A stretch of DNA of 64,000 nt from WTFV01 sp965200895 (GTDB lineage: Bacteria; Acidobacteriota; Vicinamibacteria; Vicinamibacterales; UBA8438), in NCBI GenBank assembly GCA_965200895.1, contig CBDAVM010000001.1, forward strand, positions 2,108,001-2,172,000, read 5' to 3'. A program made the position numbers and the translations under genes. The notes under the pieces were generated by a model. That model was not told the origin of the DNA. It made no database searches and worked only from the letters and a program-made list of their open reading frames with translations. This document shows, piece after piece, positions 53,148 to 59,391 of the stretch. Position 1 is the stretch's first letter; every line of letters starts with the position of its first letter.

Positions 53148-54306
53148 ATGATGGAACCGCCGCCCAGCTTGATGACGCAGCGTCCTCCAGGTGTCCAGCC
53201 GCCGGCCAGCCGGCCCTTCGCCGGTCACGTGGTCGCGTTCACCGGTCGGCTCGCCTCCGTGGGACGGCGGGAAGCGAGCAGCCTCGTGGAGCGGCTCGGC
53301 GGCCGGACCGTCCGGGAGGTCACCGCGCGCACCACCATGCTGGTCGTCGGCGCAGAGGTCGGAGCGGGCAGGAGCGGCAAGCTGCGCAGGGCCTGCGAGC
53401 GCAACTCCCGGGCGCCGGGACAGGTGACCATCGTCGACGAGCAGGAGTTCTGCCGTCTCGCCGGCCTGCAATCGGACGATGCCCTGCGACGGCTCTACCA
53501 CGGGTTGCGCCAGATGCGCGAGCGCTACCCTGATGTCCGGGAGGTTCGCCTGCGCCACCTGGAGAAGTGGGGGCTCGTCCGGCCGGTGGTGCGCACCAGC
53601 GCCGACACGTACTACGGGTTCCACGATGTCGGGGTCATCAAGCGCATCCAGCAGGAGATCGCCCGCGGCGGGTCGTTTCGCGGTGCGGGTCCGACTGCTC
53701 CTGGCGGAGCGCGAGGGGCAGTTGGCGCTCGACTTCCGCGAGATGCACGGCGAGGCGCAACCGGCCAAGGTGGTCGCGCTCCGGCGACCGGCCGGCGGTG
53801 CGGGCCGTACGGGAGAAGAATCGCCGGATGGCGCCCGTCGGGCGGCGCTCGCGGCGCGCTTCTTCCGCGAGGGGGCCGAGCTCGACGAGCAGGCGGGCGA
53901 AGGACAGGAACGGGCGCTGATCGCGTACCGCAAGGCGCTGCTGATGGATCCCACCCTGGTGCCGGCCCTCGTCAACCTCGCCAACATCCACTACGCGCGG
54001 GACAACCTGGTCGAGGCGCAGGCGCTCTACGAGCGCGCCCGCGCCCTCGACGGCGACTGTTTCGAGGCGGCGTTCAACCTCGGCAACATCCACCACGACC
54101 TGGGGCGGTACGCGGACGCCGTCGCCAGTTACCACGACGCCCTGCGGGTGCACGGCAGCTACGCCGATGCGTACTTCTACCTGGCGGTGACCCTGGAGAA
54201 GATGGGCCGATCATCGGAGGCCAGGCCGCACTGGCGCACCTATCGGACGTTGGCGCCCGACGGGGAATGGAGCGATCTGGCGCGGGAGTTCAGCGACTGG
54301 CACTAG
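53148..54306 (+). CDS. BRCT - MerR-like HTH - TPR protein interrupted by a frameshift
   Basis: Two frames together encode one protein of about 386 residues. Frame 1 from ATG 53148: a BRCT domain (PFAGHVVAFTGRLASVGRRE, then SLVERLGGRTVREVTARTT) and a MerR-like helix-turn-helix (VREVRLRHLEKWGLVRPVV, DTYYGFHDVGVIKRIQQEIA). Near 53680-53690 the coding sense moves to the +1 frame: VRVRLLLAEREGQLALDFRE continues naturally, then three or four TPR repeats (ALVNLANIHYARDNLVEAQA, AFNLGNIHHDLGRYADAVAS) to the stop at 54306. One extra base or two missing bases explain the break. It could be a sequencing error, a recent mutation or, less likely, programmed shifting. Function unknown. Confidence 0.75.
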
Positions 54307-54375
54307 CACCCCGAAACGCCTCGCGGGCTCGGCATTTCGGCCCATCCCTCCCGCCCCATGACTTTGCCCCTCGGC

Positions 54376-54473
54376 ACTCGCTTCGCTGCGTCCTGCGGCG
54401 CAAGCTTTCGGGACCAGGAGTCCGCGCCGCAGAACTCACTTCGTTGCGTTTCCGCGGCGCAAGGTCCTGGTCC
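54376..54473. repeat. Pair of imperfect direct repeats within an inverted repeat
   Basis: Copies at 54376-54404 (ACTCGCTTCGCTGCG...GCGGCGCAAG) and 54434-54463 (ACTCACTTCGTTGCG...GCGGCGCAAG) share most of about 29 bp. GGACCAGG (54411-54418) and CCTGGTCC (54466-54473) are inverted partners around the second copy. Located between two convergent genes. Confidence 0.6.
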
Positions 54474-54488
54474 GGGTTGGCAGGACGG

Positions 54489-54752
54489 TCAGAAATCGAA
54501 GTCGTGCGGACCCTCGGCGTCCCGCCTCCGGGTCCTGCGCCGCGCCTTGTAGAAGGAGCAGTCCGGACACCAAGCCTGTGGATTGAAGCCGTTCCGGCCG
54601 GCGTACGGCAGGACCTCGCCGTGTCTGCAGTACTCCGCGCCAGCGTCGCTCTCGTCGTGCCAGCGGCACGCCCGGAACCGGACGATCGCGGGATCGTGTG
54701 CGGACGCCGAGGTCTCGTGCACGGACCGCTCGGCGCCTGAATCGTCGAACAT
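54489..54752 (-). CDS. Small Cys/His-rich protein
   Basis: 87 residues from ATG 54752. Four Cys and several His (RACRWHDESDAGAEYCRHGE, then WCPDCSFYKARRRTRRR) suggest a bound metal, and the basic C-terminal patch suggests nucleic-acid contact. No named family recognised. It is upstream of nothing else on its strand and downstream of infA by 49 bp, so it may ride on the infA transcript. Confidence 0.6.
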   Translation of the reverse strand: MFDDSGAERSVHETSASAHDPAIVRFRACRWHDESDAGAEYCRHGEVLPYAGRNGFNPQAWCPDCSFYKARRRTRRRDAEGPHDFDF

Positions 54753-54801
54753 CGCCTGCTTACCGTGAGGCCGGTGAATGCAGTGGCCGGGGACGTCCGG
54801 C

Positions 54802-55020
54802 TCAGCGTGCACGGAACGTGATGATGCCACGGGCCGGGTCGTAGGGGGAGACACCGACCGTGACGCGGTCGCCGGGCACGACCTTGATCCGAAACCGGCG
54901 CATCCGACCGCTCAACTGAGCCAGAACCTCGTGTCCCGAATCGCACTGCACGCGGTAGAGACCCCCACTGTGCACCGCGACGATCGTACCCTGCACGTCG
55001 ATGAGGTCGTCTTTCGCCAC
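54802..55020 (-). CDS. infA: Translation initiation factor IF-1
   Basis: 72-residue S1/OB-fold factor that binds the ribosomal A site during initiation. Seen: AKDDLIDVQGTIVAVHSGGL, YRVQCDSGHEVLAQLSGRMR and IKVVPGDRVTVGVSPYDPAR, matching IF-1 (VEGTVxEALPNxxFRV, AxxSGKMR, GDxVxVELSPYD). The GTG at 55020 has AGGA about 8 nt upstream and a TATAAT about 22 bp away. It stands alone here rather than in the usual ribosomal protein cluster. Confidence 0.95.
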   Translation of the reverse strand: MAKDDLIDVQGTIVAVHSGGLYRVQCDSGHEVLAQLSGRMRRFRIKVVPGDRVTVGVSPYDPARGIITFRAR

Positions 55021-55041
55021 GTCGGTTCCTGAAGCGGGGAG

Positions 55042-55047
55042 ATTATA
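55042..55047 (-). promoter_or_regulatory. -10 hexamer of infA
   Basis: Minus-strand TATAAT, 21 nt before the GTG start; leader of roughly 15 nt. No clear -35. Confidence 0.55.
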
Positions 55048-55081
55048 TAGGAGTGAACGACGTCCTGCGCGGACTCCCGTC

Positions 55082-57664
55082 CTACAACCGCTTGACGGCT
55101 TCCTCGATCCGGCGGGCGATCGCCGCGTAGTCGTCGCCGTCGAAGCGGATCGGAGCGCCGAACGCGACCCGTACCGGCCCCGGCCGCGCCGAACGCGCTC
55201 CCACCGGCAGAACACGGTCCACGCCGTCGATGCGGATCGGCACGACCGGTGCGCGCATTCTGGAAGCCAGCATGCCCACGCCCGGCTGGAAGGTATCGAT
55301 CCGGCCCGTTTCCCGGCGCCGCCCTTCGGGAAAGATCAGCACCGACGAGCCCTGTCCGAGCAGCGTGCCGAGATGCCGCATCGCCGCGCGTGCGCCCGCT
55401 TCGCGTTGCGGTAACGGCGCCACGTTGAAGCAGAGGACTCCGAGATAGTACGCGAGGCTGGTGGCGAGCCGCTGCAGGGGCGGATGATGCGCCGGGTGAA
55501 AGTGCGGTGCGAACCACTCGCGGGCCGCCACGGTGACGACCCGGTAGCGCCGCTCCGGCGGCAGCGCGGCCAGGATGACGGGACCGTCCATCACGCTCTG
55601 GTGGTTGGCCGCATACAGTACCGGACCGTGCGCGCCGGCGAGCCGCTCGAGGCCCTCGACCCGGATCCAGGCGAAGCTCCGGGTGAGCGGCAGCAGGAAC
55701 GCCGCCTGCGCCAGACGGCGGAAGGCGCGCGCCGCGGGCAGTTGGCTCCAGGTGGGAAATGCGACTGCGGCCTCCGGGTCCGCGTCCGGGAATGAGCCTG
55801 GCGCGGCGGGCGGTCCCGTCCGCTCCCGGACCTTGCCGGCCACCAGCTCCCGGAGGTCGTCCGCGGTCGTGATGTGCGCCAGGGTCGTCTCGTCGACCGT
55901 GCAGTCGAATTTCCGTTCGAGAGTCAGCGCCAGCTCGATGCGCTCCAGAGAGCTGAGCCCGAGCTCCGCCAGGGTGGTGGCGCCGGTGACGGTGCGGCCG
56001 TGGCCGAAGCGGGAGAGCACTTCCTCGACGGACCCGCCGCTGGCGGCTGCGCCGGCGTCGTCCTGCGTCGTCCTGTCGCCGTCCACCCAGCGCTTCAGCT
56101 CGCGGCGCTTCAGCTTCTGCGTGCCGTCGGTGCGGGGCAATGCCGCGCCGGGCCAGACCGACCAGGCACGGATCCGCTGGTGTTCCTCGAGCCGCAGGTT
56201 CGCCTCGCGCACGACGGCGGCCGGGTCGCCCCGTGGAGCGAGCAACAGCACCGCGTGCACGTGCTCGCGTCCTGCCGCCCTGCCCGCGACCACGGCTGCG
56301 TCACGCACGCCGGCAACGTCCCGGACCGCCCGCTCCACGTCGTCGGGGAACACGTTCAGACCGTCCGGCGTGACGATCATCTCCTTCTTGCGCCCGCGGA
56401 CGGTCAGCCGGCCGTCGGTGTCCAGGGCGCCGATGTCGCCGGTATGGAACCACCCGTCCCGGAACGCGGCCGCCGTGGCTTCGGGAGCGTTGTAGTACCC
56501 GCCGGTGACGTTGTCGCCGCGCACCAGGATCTCGCCGTCGTCGGCAATTGCGACCTTGATGCCGGCAATGGGCCTGCCCACCGAACCGCGGCGGGTTCGA
56601 AAGGGATGATTGAGGGTGACGATCGGCGCCGTCTCGGTCAGGCCGTAGCCCTGGATGACCAGGAATCCGAGCCGCGACCAGAAGGCTTCCACCTCCGGAT
56701 CGAGCGGCGCCGCGCCGACGACGAACGACCAGAACTTGAAGCCGAACAGCCGATGCACCCGACGGTAGCGCCACCAGCGCCGCGCAACGTGCTCGGGCTT
56801 CGGCGGCGGCGCGGCCGCCTCCGGGACGACATGCAGCACGTAGTCGCGCAGCACGTCGAGGATCTTCGGCACGCAGACGAGCACCGACACGCGCCGGGTC
56901 CGGATCCGGCGCACGATGTCGGCCGGGTTGTAGCCGCGCATGAAGACGGTGACGCCCTCCAGCATGGGCGGCACGAAGGTCGCCATCGCCTGCCCGAACA
57001 TGTGGCTCAGCGGGAGCAGGTTCAGGAAGCGAAGGGGAAAGAAGGGGCGCCCGTACTTCGCGTACTTCCGGATCTCGTGCTCCACCGGCACGATGTTCGC
57101 CAGGACGTTGGCATGCGTGATGCGGACCCCCTTGGGCTCGGCCGTGGCTCCCGACGTGAAGATGATCTCGGCGAGGTCGTCGCCCCGCGGACGGTCCGCG
57201 GCGTCCCGATCGGGAGCGCCCGCGATGTCCGGGGTCGGCGCAGCGGATCTGCGGAGACCAGGTGCGGCGTCGGCGAGCAGATCGTCGAGCGGCCACGTCG
57301 TGACGCCGTCCACTGCCGGCGGATGGAGGTCGCGGCCCGCAATGACGAGCGGCGCCGCGACGATCCGCACGACACGCTCGACCAGACCGGGGGATGCGCG
57401 CAGGTCGACCGGTACGACCACCCCGCGGGCGAGCAGACACCCCCAGAAGGCGACGATCCACTCGGCGCGATTCTCGCCCCACAGCACGACGCGGTCGCCG
57501 GGAGCGAGGCTGCGCCCGCGAAGGCGTTCGGCGACGCGCCGGGCGGCTCGGCGAATGTCGGCGTACGACCAGGTGTAGCTGCGGTAGCCGCCGTCGTAGA
57601 CGAGGAAGGGCCGGTCCGAGCGGATGCGATCGTCGAAGAAGTCGAGCAGCGTGTCCCGGCGCAT
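55082..57664 (-). CDS. Acyl ligase - acyl carrier - acyltransferase fusion (Aas-like)
   Basis: 860 residues with three domains. AMP-binding ligase (1 to about 535): IIFTSGATAEPKGVRITHAN (169-188), VIQGYGLTETAPIV, DGWFHTGDIGALDTDGRL and RKKEMIVTPDGLNVFPDDVE. Carrier protein (about 545-620): LAELGLSSLERIELALTLE with the phosphopantetheine Ser at 572. PlsC acyltransferase (about 650-860): AANHQSVMDGP (NHx4D, His688) and LIFPEGRRRETG (778-). It would load an acyl chain on its own carrier and pass it to a lysolipid or other acceptor. E. coli Aas has ligase and acyltransferase in the reverse order and no carrier. Confidence 0.92.
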   Translation of the reverse strand: MRRDTLLDFFDDRIRSDRPFLVYDGGYRSYTWSYADIRRAARRVAERLRGRSLAPGDRVVLWGENRAEWIVAFWGCLLARGVVVPVDLRASPGLVERVVRIVAAPLVIAGRDLHPPAVDGVTTWPLDDLLADAAPGLRRSAAPTPDIAGAPDRDAADRPRGDDLAEIIFTSGATAEPKGVRITHANVLANIVPVEHEIRKYAKYGRPFFPLRFLNLLPLSHMFGQAMATFVPPMLEGVTVFMRGYNPADIVRRIRTRRVSVLVCVPKILDVLRDYVLHVVPEAAAPPPKPEHVARRWWRYRRVHRLFGFKFWSFVVGAAPLDPEVEAFWSRLGFLVIQGYGLTETAPIVTLNHPFRTRRGSVGRPIAGIKVAIADDGEILVRGDNVTGGYYNAPEATAAAFRDGWFHTGDIGALDTDGRLTVRGRKKEMIVTPDGLNVFPDDVERAVRDVAGVRDAAVVAGRAAGREHVHAVLLLAPRGDPAAVVREANLRLEEHQRIRAWSVWPGAALPRTDGTQKLKRRELKRWVDGDRTTQDDAGAAASGGSVEEVLSRFGHGRTVTGATTLAELGLSSLERIELALTLERKFDCTVDETTLAHITTADDLRELVAGKVRERTGPPAAPGSFPDADPEAAVAFPTWSQLPAARAFRRLAQAAFLLPLTRSFAWIRVEGLERLAGAHGPVLYAANHQSVMDGPVILAALPPERRYRVVTVAAREWFAPHFHPAHHPPLQRLATSLAYYLGVLCFNVAPLPQREAGARAAMRHLGTLLGQGSSVLIFPEGRRRETGRIDTFQPGVGMLASRMRAPVVPIRIDGVDRVLPVGARSARPGPVRVAFGAPIRFDGDDYAAIARRIEEAVKRL

Positions 57665-57689
57665 GTCGGAAGCCTGAGATTATGATCGT

Positions 57690-58355
57690 TCACCGGAACG
57701 AGGCGCCGACGTTGATGGCCATCTGCGTCATGCGCGGCGAGCCGGGCGCTTCGTCGAACTCCGGGAGCGGACTGATGGCGTAGAAGCGCAGATCGATCGT
57801 GAAGCCGAGGTGGTCGTTCAGGAACCAGCGGACGCCCCCGCCGTAATTGAGCGTGTTCGCGGAGCGTTGCGCCGGCTCCTCGGCGGTCAGCGGAAACAGC
57901 GACAGCCGTGACGACCCGAGACCGCCGCTGAGGTAGCTCCAGCCGTCCCGATGGCCGAAGTTGAACGAGAGCTGGGACGACGAGGCGGAGAAGCGCTTGC
58001 GGAGCGTGGGACCGTCGGGATCGACGGAATGCTGCCCGGGCTGCTGATCGGCGCGCGAGGCGTGGTGGCTCGCACCCAGGCCGAAGGTGACCATGCGCCA
58101 ACGGAAGAGGTACACGTGTGCGCCGACGTCGTAGCCGAAACCGCCGCCGGGCGTGTCGAGGGGGGGCAGGCCGCGGCTGGCGGCGAGCTCCACGTTCTGA
58201 CTGAACGGAAGGAACGTGCCACGGACATCGAGCACATAGCGGCCGATCGGTTCTTCCGGCGGCTGCGCGTGCGCCGGGAGGGAGGTTGCGAGCAACGATG
58301 ACAGGACGCACAGCAGGAGCGCCAAGCGAGGCGGGGAGCAGGCTGGCCGGACCAC
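57690..58355 (-). CDS. Outer-membrane beta-barrel protein
   Basis: 221 residues. The signal peptide is about 30 residues (VRPACSPPRLALLLCVLSSL, ending AHA). The mature part has alternating polar/aromatic strands (FGYDVGAHVYLFRWRMVTFG, SQLSFNFGHRDGWSYLSGGL, GGGVRWFLNDHLGFTIDLRF) and ends in Phe-Arg, like an OmpA-type or lipid A-modifying 8-strand barrel. No enzyme motif is seen. GTG 58355 follows TATACT by 7 nt. Divergent from the dehydratase gene. Confidence 0.82.
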   Translation of the reverse strand: MVRPACSPPRLALLLCVLSSLLATSLPAHAQPPEEPIGRYVLDVRGTFLPFSQNVELAASRGLPPLDTPGGGFGYDVGAHVYLFRWRMVTFGLGASHHASRADQQPGQHSVDPDGPTLRKRFSASSSQLSFNFGHRDGWSYLSGGLGSSRLSLFPLTAEEPAQRSANTLNYGGGVRWFLNDHLGFTIDLRFYAISPLPEFDEAPGSPRMTQMAINVGASFR

Positions 58356-58362
58356 GCAGGTC

Positions 58363-58368
58363 AGTATA
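58363..58368 (-). promoter_or_regulatory. -10 hexamer of the outer-membrane protein gene, leaderless type
   Basis: Minus-strand TATACT ends 7 nt before the GTG start with no ribosome binding site between. Confidence 0.6.
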
Positions 58369-58395
58369 CGGCTGGCGTCGGGGAGCCGGCGGTCG

Positions 58396-59382
58396 ATGAG
58401 CGTCCTGGTCGAGCTGCCCGCCATCGAGGCGGCGGCGGCGCGGATCCGGGGATCGGTGCGCCGGACGCCGCTCGTCGACGTCTCGGATATCGCCGGTCGT
58501 TCGCTGCGCCTCAAGTGCGAGAACCTGCAGGTGGCGGGCGCGTTCAAGATCCGCGGCGCGTGCAACCTGGTCGCGCAGATCGCATCCGGCCCGGATGTGC
58601 GCGGCGTCATCACCTACTCGTCGGGCAACCACGCGCAGGCGGTGGCCTGCGCGGCGCGCGGGCTCGGCCTGCCGGCCGTGGTCGTGATGCCGGAGACGGC
58701 GCCGGCCGTCAAGGTCGAAGGGACCCGGTCGTACGGCGCCGAGGTGTTCTTCGAGGGCACCACGTCCGTCGAGCGGCGGCGGCGGGCCGAGGCGGTCGCG
58801 GCCGAGCGCGGGCTCATCATGGTACCGCCGTTCGACCACCCGGAGATCATCGCCGGACAGGGGACGGTCGGTCGCGAGATTCTGGAGGACCAGCCGGCGG
58901 TCGATACCGTCTATGTTCCGATCGGCGGCGGCGGCCTCATCGCGGGCGTGGCCGCCGCGGTCAAGCAACGGCGGCCGGCGACCCGGATCGTCGGCGTCGA
59001 ACCCGTCGGCGCCGCGGCCATGGCCCGTTCGGTCGAGGCGGGGGCGCCGGTCACCCTCGACCGCGTGGGGAGCATCGCCGACGGTCTGTTGCCGGTGCGT
59101 CCCGGCGACCTGACGTTCGCCCACGTCGCGGCGCTCGTCGACGACATCGCGATAGTGGAGGACGAGGCGATTGCTGCCGCGGTGCGCTGGCTCGCGGCGC
59201 GGGCGAAGCTCGTCGTCGAGCCGAGCGGTGCCGCCGCGGTTGCGGCGGTGCTCTCCGGACGGGACAACGGTGGTGCGGCCGGCGCTGCCGTCGCGGTGCT
59301 CAGCGGCGGCAACATCGCCCCGGCCGCGCTCGCCGCGCTGTTCCACGAGGGAGGCGCAACCGGCCGGAAGTCTGCGCGGTAG
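58396..59382 (+). CDS. PLP-dependent serine/threonine dehydratase
   Basis: 328 residues, fold type II. Converts threonine to 2-oxobutyrate and serine to pyruvate. Seen: the Schiff-base Lys in VAGAFKIRGACNLV, YSSGNHAQAVACAARGLG, the phosphate-binding VPIGGGGLIAGVAAAVK, and the end region VLSGGNIA. There is no C-terminal ACT regulatory domain, so it resembles the catabolic or racemase-type enzyme rather than biosynthetic IlvA. RidA at 15495 would remove its reactive enamine products. GTG/ATG choice: ATG 58396 gives MSVLVELPAIEAA. Confidence 0.92.
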   Translation: MSVLVELPAIEAAAARIRGSVRRTPLVDVSDIAGRSLRLKCENLQVAGAFKIRGACNLVAQIASGPDVRGVITYSSGNHAQAVACAARGLGLPAVVVMPETAPAVKVEGTRSYGAEVFFEGTTSVERRRRAEAVAAERGLIMVPPFDHPEIIAGQGTVGREILEDQPAVDTVYVPIGGGGLIAGVAAAVKQRRPATRIVGVEPVGAAAMARSVEAGAPVTLDRVGSIADGLLPVRPGDLTFAHVAALVDDIAIVEDEAIAAAVRWLAARAKLVVEPSGAAAVAAVLSGRDNGGAAGAAVAVLSGGNIAPAALAALFHEGGATGRKSAR

Positions 59383-59391
59383 ATCGTGCGG

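Noticed and set aside
53670..53700. Programmed +1 frameshift in the BRCT-HTH-TPR gene
   Set aside because: No slippery codon followed by a stop, and no internal Shine-Dalgarno of the prfB kind, is visible. An error or mutation is simpler, so I report it only as a frameshift.
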